Below, in pieces: positions 8,497 through 17,261 of a stretch of DNA of 64,000 bases. Made by a program: the position numbers and the translations under genes. The stretch's first letter is position 1, and every line of letters starts with the position of its first letter. The notes beneath the pieces are model-generated. The model saw only the letters and a program-made list of their open reading frames with translations, ran no database searches and was not told the DNA's origin. This stretch comes from Roseovarius tolerans (GTDB lineage: Bacteria > Pseudomonadota > Alphaproteobacteria > Rhodobacterales > Rhodobacteraceae). Location: the NCBI RefSeq assembly GCF_900109855.1, contig NZ_FOBO01000003.1:186001-250000 (forward strand). The letters are read 5' to 3'.

Positions 8497-10060
8497 TCAA
8501 CGCACCTGATATTCAGGCAGCCGGTTAATTGCGTTGATCTTTGTCGACAGCGTCACGTCGCCATAATCGTCACCAGCCGTTCTGGCGGCGTGGCCCTGGA
8601 TCGCATCAAGGACTCGGTCCTGAATTCCTATCTCGCGACCCACTGTCTTAAACCTGTGCCGCCAGCCGTGCGAGGGCTGGACGCCGTCCGGCACAAGGTT
8701 TTGCTCTCTGAGCCAATCACCAAGGCGATTGGCGAGTTTCTTGGCGTGAGTCTGATATTTCCCGGAATCTTTGCCGTTGTGAAACACCGGTCCACTCTTG
8801 ATCGTGTCCAGATAATCAAGAAAGCCTAGTTTGATAATCTGAGGATGCATTGGCACGTCGCGCCATTGCCCTGTCTTTGTGCCACCGGCTTCGGGCGTTA
8901 TCCTGATCGTCACATTACCGCTAACCTCACGAAAGTCTTCACGGCGCAGTTGGGTAATCTCGGCAACGCGCGCCCCTGTGAAAGCGCACAGCCACGGCAC
9001 CCACCTTTTGGCAGCAGTGACCTTTCCTCCTTCCATGATCTTTCCATTGTGCGACGTCTTCGGCTTATAGTTATAGACTGCGGTGAGCAGATTCATCGCT
9101 TCGGCGGTCGTGAAACTACGCTCTCGATTGTGGACAGGTCTCTGCGCAGCCAACCGGACAGAAACGGCGGGATTGTCTTTCATCCTGTCTTGCTCGGTGG
9201 CCCATCTGAACAAGCTGCGGATCGTCGGCAGGTAGACTTTGCTGATCGTCGATGGTTGTTTCTCTTGCAGTGTATTTTCCAGCCAATCCAACATGTTCTT
9301 CTTTGTGATCTTGGCCGCATCGTCGTGGCGCAGAAACTTGATCAGGCTTTTGATCGCGAGTTCCTGCCTGCGCCCTCCGTCCTTCATGTATCCGAGTCTT
9401 TGGCGCGCCTGAACATAGTCTGCCCAGAGCGCCTTGATGCTGACCGGGGCAGGGGTATTTTCCGGAGGCTGAGCGTTCACAATGATCGGGGCGCTAGGGG
9501 TGCGTTGAAATCTCCTTCGTCGCGCTCTACCACCCGCTCCAGTGCCTCTAGCTCGGCGCTGCAAAGGGCACGGGCGATCTTCCGCCATTCATCGCTACCA
9601 GGAGCTGCGTCGAGATTGCCAGCGGCCCGAAAGCGTTCGATCTGCGGCCCGGCCAGATCTGTCAGTTCATCGTCGTTTGCACGGCCTGCAATCGCGGCGC
9701 GCAGTCGTTGCACCAGAAGATCATCAATTCCAACAGACGGCCAGCGCGGATCATTGCGTAGTTCATCATCAAACTCCAGCCGCTGTGCGTAAAGGCTATA
9801 GCTAGCTGCTCAGTTGCGAGAGGATAGCGCGCCGGGCCGGGCTGCGCGCGCCCTGCGCTGGCCTTCTGTTCGGCAAGTGCGATCTGGTGTTGAAGCTGCG
9901 CCACCGCACCCGGTAGCAGCTTGAGGGCTTGGCGGTAGTCGCCGCCTAGGGGGCTGCGCAGCTCAGTTTTACCGACAATTCCCCGTAAGTCTTTTGGCAC
10001 CACCAGCCGCGCATGGTAGCGGCCTTTGCGATTCACTAGGTGCCGGACTTTGCCTGCCAT
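8497..10060 (-). pseudogene. Tyrosine recombinase (phage-type integrase), broken by two frameshifts
   Basis: One integrase of about 520 residues can be pieced together from three frames. Frame one (10060 to about 9800) holds the N-terminal DUF6538-like start (MAGKVRHLVNRKGRYHARL). Frame two (about 9800 to 9500) holds the SAM-like middle (QRLEFDDELRND, then MQRLRAAIAGRAND). Frame three (about 9500 to 8497) holds the catalytic domain: first Arg in GARVAEITQL, HGWRHR box, GHA, and the nucleophile Tyr in DDYGDVTL. Each shift is equivalent to one lost base. The catalytic residues are intact, so either the gene decayed recently or the sequence has two errors. The region is visibly lower in GC than its neighbours, consistent with an acquired element. 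Confidence 0.85.
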
Positions 10061-10071
10061 GAAGAAGACCC

Positions 10072-10094
10072 TTTGTAACCAAGTTTGTAACCTT
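10072..10094. repeat. Direct repeat upstream of the integrase
   Basis: TTTGTAACC occurs twice, 11 bp apart, just before the integrase start and between it and the 3' end of the SRP RNA gene. Short direct repeats here may be integrase arm sites or part of an attachment site. No matching copy was found on the other side of the integrase (8320-8500), so the element's far end is not defined. Confidence 0.35.
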
Positions 10095-10160
10095 CAAACG
10101 ACCAACGCCCCCCATTTTCAAGGGCTTTGTTTGTTTTCAACGGGCTAGTGGGGAAAAGGG

Positions 10161-10256
10161 TGAGAGGTTGGACAACGACCCAAGCGTGGCTCGTTACGGC
10201 TGCTTCCTTCCGGATCTGACCGGGTTGGCGAGGTGCCTGCCCGCGCCAACCTCTCG
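10161..10256 (-). ncRNA. ffs: Small signal recognition particle RNA (4.5S-type)
   Basis: The minus strand carries the conserved SRP domain IV core GGTCAGATCCGGAAGGAAGC followed by AGCC. The ends pair: GAGAGGTTGG at the 5' end (10255-10246) is complementary to CCAACCTCTC at the 3' end (10171-10162), closing a rod of about 96 nt. A promoter with the right spacing lies just upstream. The RNA binds Ffh, which is encoded at about 51.5-53 kb in this window. The end of the upstream nucleotidase frame runs into the RNA gene, and the integrase remnant starts about 100 bp beyond its 3' end. Confidence 0.93.
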
Positions 10257-12209
10257 AGGGGTGACATAGTCGTCCGGATCAGGATTCGCAAGGGAGGTCG
10301 ATTTCTCCTGTGAAAAGAGCGGAACGCGCAAGCGCAACACGCCCGTGTTGGTCAGACCGAGATCAGTGGCCCCGAGCGCCGCGATCTCTTGCGGATGGGC
10401 GCGCAGGCCCGGCCCGGTTGCGATTTCGGCCCATGTCTCGGGCAGGTCGGCAAAGTGCCATGTGTCACGGGCCTGTGGGGTGAGGGTGCCGAGCCCGGCC
10501 ACATGGTCGGCGATCAGATCACGGATCGGGCGGCAACCATGATGGACTGCGCCTTGTGCTGCGAGGGCCTGAAAAGGCCCCCCGCCCCACGCGCGATAGG
10601 TATTGGTCGCGACAATGAAGCGGTCCTGATCTCGCACTGGGCGGCCTGCGTGACTCAGCTCGCGGATGCGCTGCGCCTTTGAGTTGATCAGCGCGCCGGT
10701 CAGGTCGTATCGCGGCGGCTGTGCGAGGTCGATCCGGTAGCTGAGCCCGTCGATCACGTCGAAATGATGCCCCGGCACGCGCGGGTCGAACAGCGGCTGC
10801 GACACTCGGCCGGGCGTGATCTGGTCAAAGCAGATCGCGGCGCGTTCCAGCCAGTCGCGCAGGTCCGCGCCTGTGACGAGCAGCCCGCAAAGCATGTTTG
10901 GAAAGCCGTAGAGATCGGCGATGTTGCCGAGGCGCAGCGGTCCTGCAGCGATGTCGGAGTAATGACCGGACCCGCCGCGTCCGCCGGTCTTGAACGGGGC
11001 CGCGGCCGAGAGCAGGGGAAGCTCGCCATGCGGCGTGTCCCGAAGTGCCGCTTCGAGAGCTGTGCGCTGCGCGTCACTGATAAGCTGCGTGGCCGGGTCG
11101 TTGCGCGCAAGCGCGAGATAACTGTGCAGCGGGGCCGTCGTCACGCCGAGCACCTGATCCGTGAGACGCCGGGTATGGGCATGTGCGCGTGCCAGCGCGG
11201 CGATGAGGGTCGGGCTGGGCACGGCGTCTGCCGCCGATTTGAGCATTGCGCTGTGATCTGCGATGCGCCACGCGCCCGTAATGCGGGTCAGTTCGAGGTC
11301 GAACTGACCGAGATGCGATCCGGCAAATCCCGGCTTGAGGCACGGCGTTCCGTGCAGCGTCGATCGCTCGATATCGGCCCCCGGTGTATTCCGGTGATCG
11401 GGGCCGGGAAATATCCTGTGACTGTGGCCCGCGCAAATCACGTCGATGCCCGGGATGCGGGAAAGCGCGCGGGCGGCATTCTCCATCATCGGTCGTTCAG
11501 GGCCGTCCTCGATACCGCTATGGGCCAGGGCGATGATCAGGTCGGCCCCTGCGGCACGGATCACGGGAATCCATGCGCGCGCCGTTTCGAGCATGTCGCG
11601 CGCCTGCAGACGGCCTGAGAGATGGGCGTGGTCCCACTTGGTGATCTGGGGTGGGGTCAGGCCGAGCACACCGATACGGACCCGCCGCAGCGCGCCTGCC
11701 CTGTCGCGCAGATCGCGGGTCAGGATCACGTAGGGGGGCAGAAATGTCTCGTCTTCGTCCGGGCGTGCGCCGGGCTTGGTCACAGCATTGGCGCAGGTCA
11801 GCGGAAAGGTCGCCTGTTGCAGCGTTTCTTGCAGCCAGTCGACGCCAAAGTTGAATTCGTGATTGCCGAGCGTGCCGGCGTCATAGCCCATCAGGTTCAT
11901 CGCGCGCAGCACCGGATGACGCCCGCGCCAGCCCTGTCCGGGCTGTGCGGTCAGATCGCTAAGCGCGGTGCCCTGAAGAAAATCGCCATTGTCGAGCAGG
12001 ATGCAGTTTTCTGCGCCCGCCTCGTCACGCGCCTGACGGACAAGGGTCGCGATACGGGCGAGGCCACAGGGCTGATCCGGCAGTTGCGTGAAGTAATCGA
12101 AGGGGAGGATGTGGCCATGCACATCCGTCGTGACCATCACGCGCAAGCATACCGTCGCATCGGTGGTTTCGGAGTCGAGCGGGTCTGGAATATCCTGAGT
12201 CAAATTCAA
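10194..12209 (-). CDS. 5'-nucleotidase / 2',3'-cyclic phosphodiesterase family protein (UshA/CpdB-like)
   Basis: About 671 residues with two domains. The N-terminal metallophosphoesterase has VTTDVHGH (Asp29, His31), DNGDFLQG, GNHEFNFG (115-122), ALAHSG and CAGHSH; the 5'-nucleotidase C-terminal domain follows (about 370-600, with NTYRAWGGG near its end). Unlike most relatives it shows no signal peptide, so it may be cytoplasmic or have a mis-set start: the open frame begins with TTG at 12209 without a good ribosome site, and an ATG at 12137 lies just before the VTTDVHG motif. The last 20 or so codons lie inside the SRP RNA gene. It diverges from nudC across 245 bp that hold no other gene. 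Confidence 0.82.
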   Translation of the reverse strand: MNLTQDIPDPLDSETTDATVCLRVMVTTDVHGHILPFDYFTQLPDQPCGLARIATLVRQARDEAGAENCILLDNGDFLQGTALSDLTAQPGQGWRGRHPVLRAMNLMGYDAGTLGNHEFNFGVDWLQETLQQATFPLTCANAVTKPGARPDEDETFLPPYVILTRDLRDRAGALRRVRIGVLGLTPPQITKWDHAHLSGRLQARDMLETARAWIPVIRAAGADLIIALAHSGIEDGPERPMMENAARALSRIPGIDVICAGHSHRIFPGPDHRNTPGADIERSTLHGTPCLKPGFAGSHLGQFDLELTRITGAWRIADHSAMLKSAADAVPSPTLIAALARAHAHTRRLTDQVLGVTTAPLHSYLALARNDPATQLISDAQRTALEAALRDTPHGELPLLSAAAPFKTGGRGGSGHYSDIAAGPLRLGNIADLYGFPNMLCGLLVTGADLRDWLERAAICFDQITPGRVSQPLFDPRVPGHHFDVIDGLSYRIDLAQPPRYDLTGALINSKAQRIRELSHAGRPVRDQDRFIVATNTYRAWGGGPFQALAAQGAVHHGCRPIRDLIADHVAGLGTLTPQARDTWHFADLPETWAEIATGPGLRAHPQEIAALGATDLGLTNTGVLRLRVPLFSQEKSTSLANPDPDDYVTPREVGAGRHLANPVRSGRKQP
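10263..10291 (-). promoter_or_regulatory. Promoter of ffs, inside the end of the nucleotidase gene
   Basis: On the minus strand: -35 TTGCGA (10291-10286), a 17-bp spacer, and -10 TATGTC (10268-10263). A start 7 bp downstream would be at about 10256, which matches the end predicted from RNA pairing. The promoter lies in the last codons of the nucleotidase frame. Confidence 0.6.
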
Positions 12210-12453
12210 CGGCTACATGGTTGCACGGGTAAAGGCATTGATCGGAAAACCCCCGATCACGTCACACACACAACAGTCACACCTCTAAAGTCTATAGGTT
12301 TAATAGCCGCCACTGCAATATACCAAGGGTTGAATATATCGTGTGTTGCCGCGTGATCAGTCGCGAAGCGGGAGCGACATCGGCTTGTCTTCCGGGGCTG
12401 TGACGTGAAATTGGGGTCAGTCGAACCGACGGGGATAAGGGCAGGGGAACGGA

Positions 12454-13425
12454 ATGCGACGGGCAGAACAGGTGACATTCGGAGGATCGGGACTGGACCG
12501 TGCGGACGATCTGCGGGGGGATGCCGGTGCGATCACGGCTGCGGTGGCCGAGGGGCGGGCGCGTTCGGTCGTTTTGTGGCGGGGCAAGCCGCTGATGGTC
12601 GCAGACGGGCTGGATCGGCTGGTCTACGTTGCGGCCGATCATCCGGTGCTGGCGCGTTATCACGTGCCGCCGATCCTGTTGGGCCGCGATGAGAGCGGCG
12701 ACCTGATCCTTGCGCATGACATTTCCGCCTGGGTGCCGCCGGGTCTGGCCCCGGATCAGCTCGACACGTTTCTCGATGCGACCGAGCAAGTTCATCCCGA
12801 CCTGCCCGAGGGCAGCGCCTTTGCCGAGCTGCGGCGCGTGATGTCGCATCTCGGCCCGCGCGAGGCAGAGCTTGCCGCGACCGCCAAGGCGGTCTTTGGC
12901 TGGCATGTCACGCATCGCTTTTGCGCGCGCTGCGGCAACGAAAGCCGGATGATCCGCGCCGGATGGCAGCGCGCCTGCGATCATTGCGGCGGGCAGCATT
13001 TCCCGCGCACCGATCCGGTGGTCATCATGTTGATCACGCGCGGGAATTCGGTGCTGATGGGCCGGTCGCCGGGCTGGCCCGAGGGCATGTATTCGTTACT
13101 GGCGGGCTTTATCGAGCCGGGTGAGACGATCGAGGCCGCCGTGCGCCGCGAGGTCTGGGAAGAGGCGGGCGTGCGGGTCGGTCATGTCGGCTATCTGGCC
13201 AGCCAGCCCTGGCCCTTTCCGGCGTCCTTGATGTTCGGCTGTCACGGTGCGGCGCTGAGCCACGAGATCACCATCGACCCGCATGAAATCGAAGATGCCC
13301 GCTGGATGAGCCGCGAGGAAATCCTGAGCGCCTTCGCGGGCGAGAACCCGGATGTCCTGCCTGCCCGAAAGGGGGCGATTGCGCATTTCCTGTTGCAAAA
13401 CTGGCTTGCCGATACGCTGGATTGA
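12454..13425 (+). CDS. nudC: NADH pyrophosphatase / RNA-decapping Nudix hydrolase
   Basis: Hydrolyses NAD(H) to NMN(H) and AMP, and by family knowledge can remove NAD caps from RNA. In 323 residues: an N-terminal domain, a four-cysteine zinc ribbon (Cys157, 160, 175, 178), then a Nudix domain with its box from Gly218 to about Val240 (GFIEPGETIEAAV, then REVWEEAGV), and the NADH-specific SQPWPFPASLM motif at 250-260 that separates NudC from other Nudix enzymes. The ATG follows GGGGAACGGA. The length is a little above that of E. coli NudC, as usual in alphaproteobacteria. Confidence 0.93.
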   Translation: MRRAEQVTFGGSGLDRADDLRGDAGAITAAVAEGRARSVVLWRGKPLMVADGLDRLVYVAADHPVLARYHVPPILLGRDESGDLILAHDISAWVPPGLAPDQLDTFLDATEQVHPDLPEGSAFAELRRVMSHLGPREAELAATAKAVFGWHVTHRFCARCGNESRMIRAGWQRACDHCGGQHFPRTDPVVIMLITRGNSVLMGRSPGWPEGMYSLLAGFIEPGETIEAAVRREVWEEAGVRVGHVGYLASQPWPFPASLMFGCHGAALSHEITIDPHEIEDARWMSREEILSAFAGENPDVLPARKGAIAHFLLQNWLADTLD

Positions 13426-13479
13426 GGCGACACTGCGGGCAAGGCTTTGGCGGGTAGAGTACAGGCAGGAAAGCAGGTC

Positions 13480-13947
13480 ATGCAGTTCAGCAGCAAGGAA
13501 GACATCGAGGCCCCCATCGACGCGGTGTTTCGGGAAATCACCGATTTTCAATCCTTCGAGCGCTCTGCACTGCGGCGCGGGGCCGAAGTGCGGCGCACGG
13601 ATACGCGCGACGAACCCGGCGTTGGCATGAGTTGGCACGCGCGGTTCATGCTGCGCGGGCGTCGGCGTGAAGTGGATATCGACCTTGTCGAGTATGATGT
13701 GCCGAACGGCCTTGCGATCGAGGCGCGGACGTCGGCTCTTTTGGGGCGCATGCGGGTTGACCTTGTGGCGCTGTCGCGTGGCCGGACGCGGCTTTCGGTC
13801 GATCTGGCCCTCGAGCCGCGCAGCATCTCGGGGCGGTTGATGGTGCAGTCGCTCAAGCTGGCGCGCAACAACCTGACCAAGCGATTCCGTCTGCGGGTCG
13901 CGGATTATGCTGTGGATCTGGAAGACCGCTACAAGCGGACGGCGTGA
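13480..13947 (+). CDS. SRPBCC-fold protein
   Basis: About 155 residues, predicted cytoplasmic with a START/Bet v1-type lipid- or ligand-binding fold: it opens with the typical MQFSSKEDIEAPIDAVFREI strand-helix and keeps the strand pattern to a long C-terminal helix. The start is ATG 13480, which has CAGGAAAGCAGG upstream; the open frame extends 11 codons further but without a better site. It follows nudC by about 50 bp in the same direction and may be co-transcribed. The ligand is unknown. Confidence 0.75.
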   Translation: MQFSSKEDIEAPIDAVFREITDFQSFERSALRRGAEVRRTDTRDEPGVGMSWHARFMLRGRRREVDIDLVEYDVPNGLAIEARTSALLGRMRVDLVALSRGRTRLSVDLALEPRSISGRLMVQSLKLARNNLTKRFRLRVADYAVDLEDRYKRTA

Positions 13948-13963
13948 TCCGGGTGGATGTGGA

Positions 13964-14695
13964 TCAGTCGAGATAGACGCCCCACCAGCGTAGGGTGTGG
14001 CGCAAGTGCTCGCGGATTTCGGACATTGCGCGCGGTGTATCACGCGCCTCGATCGCGTCGAGGATCGCAAGATGTTCCCGCATCGCTGAGGCAATGCGGT
14101 CGGCCAGAAAAGGCCGGGTGTTCTGGATGACGGCGATGCGGTCGCGGTTTTCGGCATAGAGCCGTTGCGCAAGCCCAGAATCCAGCCCGCGAGCCAGCGC
14201 ATCGTGCAGGGAAAGATCGGTTCGTATGGCCACGTCGGGCAAACCTGCGGTCATCGTGGTCGCTGCGGCGTCGTGCAGGCGCTCGTGCTCGGCCCGCAGC
14301 GTGGCAAGCGGAAAGTCGTTGCCGGACTCGATGATCCGTCGTGCGCCTTCACAGTCGAACATGGCACGCAACTCCAGGCATTCGCGGGTGGTCTCGGGCC
14401 CGGCATCCATCACCGTGATCCCACGCTTGGGCAGGATGCGGAGCAGGCCGCTTGCCTCGGCGCGTTTGACGGCCTCGCGGGTGGCGGCCATCGGCAGGCC
14501 AAGCTCCTCGACCAGCATCGGCATCGACAGAAAGCTGCCGCTGGCCAGGCCGCCGTTGCGCAGTCGCGCGAGCAGGGCCTGATGGGCCTGGTCGGTCAGG
14601 CCGTCGCCCTTGTCGGAACGAGAGGAAGTGGTCGTTGAGGCGGCGCGAGTATCTTGCAATCCTTGAAAGTCCTTTTTCAAATCACGCATTATCAA
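13964..14695 (-). CDS. GntR-family regulator (FCD-type)
   Basis: DNA-binding regulator of 243 residues: N-terminal winged helix with the GntR pattern (LVEELGLPMAATREAVKRAE), followed by an all-helical FCD sensor domain with the metal-site histidines (HDALARGL; HLAILDAIEARD; the terminal REHLRHTL). It is divergent from an NCS1 permease gene and most likely controls that gene, responding to a small acid or base related to its substrate. The intergenic region carries overlapping dyads. Confidence 0.85.
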   Translation of the reverse strand: MIMRDLKKDFQGLQDTRAASTTTSSRSDKGDGLTDQAHQALLARLRNGGLASGSFLSMPMLVEELGLPMAATREAVKRAEASGLLRILPKRGITVMDAGPETTRECLELRAMFDCEGARRIIESGNDFPLATLRAEHERLHDAAATTMTAGLPDVAIRTDLSLHDALARGLDSGLAQRLYAENRDRIAVIQNTRPFLADRIASAMREHLAILDAIEARDTPRAMSEIREHLRHTLRWWGVYLD

Positions 14696-14709
14696 ACCCT
14701 AACATAATA

Positions 14710-14731
14710 TCTAACATTTTAGATGCAATGT
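14710..14731. promoter_or_regulatory. Overlapping dyads between the GntR regulator and the NCS1 permease
   Basis: TCTAA (14710-14714) and TTAGA (14719-14723) form one inverted repeat; ACATT (14714-14718) and AATGT (14727-14731) form another that overlaps it. They lie 15-36 bp upstream of the regulator start and about 80-100 bp before the permease, in AT-rich sequence. A role as the GntR operator is inferred from position. Confidence 0.4.
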
Positions 14732-14811
14732 AAGATGCGCGATCTCAGCCGCCAGTCAAACACGTGCGATGAGCAACATCGCCATGCGCGGCCATAGCAG
14801 GGAGTTTTGAG

Positions 14812-16242
14812 ATGCAGACGGTGACACTCGACGGACAGGCCGCGCAAGGCGGCGACGACACACTCGACCCGGTAAGCCCGGATCAGAAAACATGGGGGTG
14901 GTTCGCCATCTTCAACGTCTGGGCCAATGATATCCAGTCGCTGTTCGGTTATTCATTGGTGGCCTCGCTGTTCATTTCCTACGGGGTGAGCGGCTGGACG
15001 GCCTTTGCTGCGCTCATTTGCGCGGGGCTGTTCGTGATGTTCCTCGTGAACCTCTCGGGGGCCGCGGGCGAGAAGTACGGCATTCCCTACCCGGTCTTTG
15101 CGCGGGCCAGCATGGGGACGGCGGGGGCGATGCTGCCGGCGGTATTGCGCTCCACGGTGGCGGTGTTCTGGTACGGGGTGCAGGTCTACTTTGCCTCGAC
15201 CGCTCTAGCCCTGCTGATCCGCTCGGTCACGGGCATCACCGGCGGGGCCGAGGTCTTGGGTCTGACCGGCATTGACTGGCTCTCGTTCGTGCTGGTGTGG
15301 GCCTTTCACATCGTGATTTTCTGGCGCGGCATGGGTTGGGTCGAGACCTTTCTCAACATCGCGGGGCCCTTCGTCTACGCAGTGATGATCGGCCTTCTGG
15401 CCGTGCTTTGGGTGAAATCCGATGGCCAACTTTTGTCGCAGGCGCAGACGATCTTTGCCAACCCGGACGCGACCTGGGCCACGGAATTCAACGGTTTCAT
15501 CGCGATCATTGGCACGATGGTGGCCTATTTCGCCGCCGTGATGATCAATTTCAGCGATTTCTCGCGCTATGCACGGGACAAGCGCGCGATGGTCGTGGGT
15601 AACCTCGTGGGGTTACCGTTCAACATGATCCTCTTTTCGGCGCTGGCCCTTCTGACGACGGCGGGGGCGGCGGTGGTCTATGGCGAGGCGATCATCAACC
15701 CGACCGAGATCGTGGGCCGCACCGACAGCGTGCTTCTGGGCTTGATCGCGGCGATCACCTTTTTCGCGGCGACCGTGGGCATCAATCTGGTGGCCAATTT
15801 CATCCCGGCGGTGAACGGCATCGCCAGCCTTGCGCCCTCGAAGATCAGTTTCCGCAAGGCCGGGCTGATCACCTCGGTCTTTGCCCTGGTGATCGGCGGG
15901 TTCTGGACCAGCTTTATCAGCGAATTTGGCATCAGCGGGTTCGTCAATACACTTGGCGCAACGCTGGCCCCGATCTACGGGATCATGATCGTGGATTACT
16001 ATCTGCTGCGCAAGGAGGCGCTGAAGCGCGATGATCTTTATGACATGGAGGGCGGCACCTATCACTACAGCGGCGGCTGGAACCGCAATGCGTTGCTGGC
16101 ATTCGGTATCGCGGCAGTGTTCTCGGTGGCGACGGTCTGGGTGCCTGCCTTGGGCCAGCTTTCGGGCTACGCCTGGGTGATCGGGGCTATTCTGGGCGGG
16201 ATCATCTACTTTGTCCGCTGCCGGGTATCGCACCTGGTGTGA
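14812..16242 (+). CDS. NCS1-family nucleobase/hydantoin-type permease
   Basis: Inner-membrane secondary transporter of 476 residues with about 12 hydrophobic helices. It resembles CodB/PucI-type proteins: WGWFAIFNVWANDIQSL near residue 30 and the GIPYPVFARASMG motif near 85, where the substrate and sodium sites sit in this family. Substrate candidates are cytosine, hydantoins, allantoin or thiamine precursors; none can be chosen from sequence. Ribosome site AGGGAG is placed 5-6 bp before the ATG. It is controlled, by inference, by the divergent GntR gene, and ends at a strong terminator. Confidence 0.88.
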   Translation: MQTVTLDGQAAQGGDDTLDPVSPDQKTWGWFAIFNVWANDIQSLFGYSLVASLFISYGVSGWTAFAALICAGLFVMFLVNLSGAAGEKYGIPYPVFARASMGTAGAMLPAVLRSTVAVFWYGVQVYFASTALALLIRSVTGITGGAEVLGLTGIDWLSFVLVWAFHIVIFWRGMGWVETFLNIAGPFVYAVMIGLLAVLWVKSDGQLLSQAQTIFANPDATWATEFNGFIAIIGTMVAYFAAVMINFSDFSRYARDKRAMVVGNLVGLPFNMILFSALALLTTAGAAVVYGEAIINPTEIVGRTDSVLLGLIAAITFFAATVGINLVANFIPAVNGIASLAPSKISFRKAGLITSVFALVIGGFWTSFISEFGISGFVNTLGATLAPIYGIMIVDYYLLRKEALKRDDLYDMEGGTYHYSGGWNRNALLAFGIAAVFSVATVWVPALGQLSGYAWVIGAILGGIIYFVRCRVSHLV

Positions 16243-16262
16243 TCTGCGCGCGAGAGACAGGC

Positions 16263-16294
16263 GAAGCCCGGCCCGGTGCCGGGCTTCGTCGTTT
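16263..16294 (+). terminator. Terminator after the NCS1 permease gene
   Basis: Stem GAAGCCCGGC / GCCGGGCTTC (10 bp, loop CCGGT) followed by GTCGTTTT. It lies between the permease and the converging pheA gene. Confidence 0.8.
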
Positions 16295-16299
16295 TGGCG

Positions 16300-17142
16300 T
16301 CAGTTTTCCTCGTGGCGGCGCGGATCGGCGGGGTAGACGCCGAGGATGGTGATATCCGAGGTGAAGTAATCCAGTTCATCCAGCGCGCGGGCGACGGCGG
16401 GCTCGTCCGGGTGGCCCTCGATATCGGCGTAGAATTGCACGACGTTGAAATTGCCGCCCACCATGTAGCTTTCCAGCTTGGTCATGTTGACGCCATTGGT
16501 GGCAAAGCCGCCAAGCGCCTTGTAGAGCCCCGCCGGAATCGAGCGCAGGCGAAAGACCAGCGTGGTCATTATCCCGTTCTCGCCGCGCTCCGCAAAATCG
16601 GGCTCGCGGGCCATCACCAGAAAGCGGGTGGTGTTGGTGCCCTCATCCTCGATATGTTGGGCGATCACGTCGAGGCCGTAGATATCGCCCGCCAGTTCAC
16701 TGGCCAGCGCGGCAAGTTCCGGGCGGCCCTCTTCGGCCACGTGGCGGGCCGATCCTGCTGTGTCGGCGCCGGTCACGCGGTGGATGCCGTGACGTTCCAG
16801 GAAGGCGCGGCACTGACCCAGAAGCATGGTGTGGCTCATCGCGGTCTCGATCTCATCGAGCCGCACGCCGGGCAGGGCGAGCAGGTTGATATGCACCCGC
16901 ACAAATGCCTCACCCACGATATGCAGCCCCGATTCGGGCAGCAGGTGGTGGATGTCGGCGACCCGCCCGAAGGTCGAGTTTTCGACCGGCAGCATGGCCA
17001 GATCTGCGCGCCCCTCGCGCACCGCCGCGATTGCGTCTTCGAAGGTGCGGCAGGGCAGCGGCTCCATCCGCGGGTATGTCTCGACGCAGGCCTGATGCGA
17101 GTAGGCGCCCGGCTCTCCCTGAAAGGCGATGCGGTTTGTCAT
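16300..17142 (-). CDS. pheA: Prephenate dehydratase
   Basis: Converts prephenate to phenylpyruvate in phenylalanine synthesis. About 280 residues from ATG 17142; the open frame continues upstream to 17280, but that part has no family match and would enter the promoter region of the divergent cytochrome gene. The catalytic domain starts ITNR-like with FQGEPGAYSHQA, has LPVENSTFGR (51-60) and the TNTTRFLVM motif with its catalytic Thr-Arg-Phe. A C-terminal ACT domain (about 195-270; LESYMVGG) is the usual site of phenylalanine feedback inhibition. There is no fused chorismate mutase; a separate one is encoded at about 49.9-50.2 kb. Confidence 0.93.
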   Translation of the reverse strand: MTNRIAFQGEPGAYSHQACVETYPRMEPLPCRTFEDAIAAVREGRADLAMLPVENSTFGRVADIHHLLPESGLHIVGEAFVRVHINLLALPGVRLDEIETAMSHTMLLGQCRAFLERHGIHRVTGADTAGSARHVAEEGRPELAALASELAGDIYGLDVIAQHIEDEGTNTTRFLVMAREPDFAERGENGIMTTLVFRLRSIPAGLYKALGGFATNGVNMTKLESYMVGGNFNVVQFYADIEGHPDEPAVARALDELDYFTSDITILGVYPADPRRHEEN

Positions 17143-17261
17143 GCGGTTTTTCCGTAATTTCGGCCCGGAAGGGCGTTTGGTCGCGGAAACTACACCTTGC
17201 GCGGCGGTAGGGGAAGCGGATAGATACGCGCCCAAGCGACAGAGCAAACGGAAGCGAGCCA

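Noticed and set aside
8144..8500. 118-codon minus-strand frame overlapping the end of yhaN
   Set aside because: It starts with TTG right at the integrase stop, has no ribosome site, and over half of it is antisense to conserved yhaN with low-complexity Arg/Gly/Ser content.
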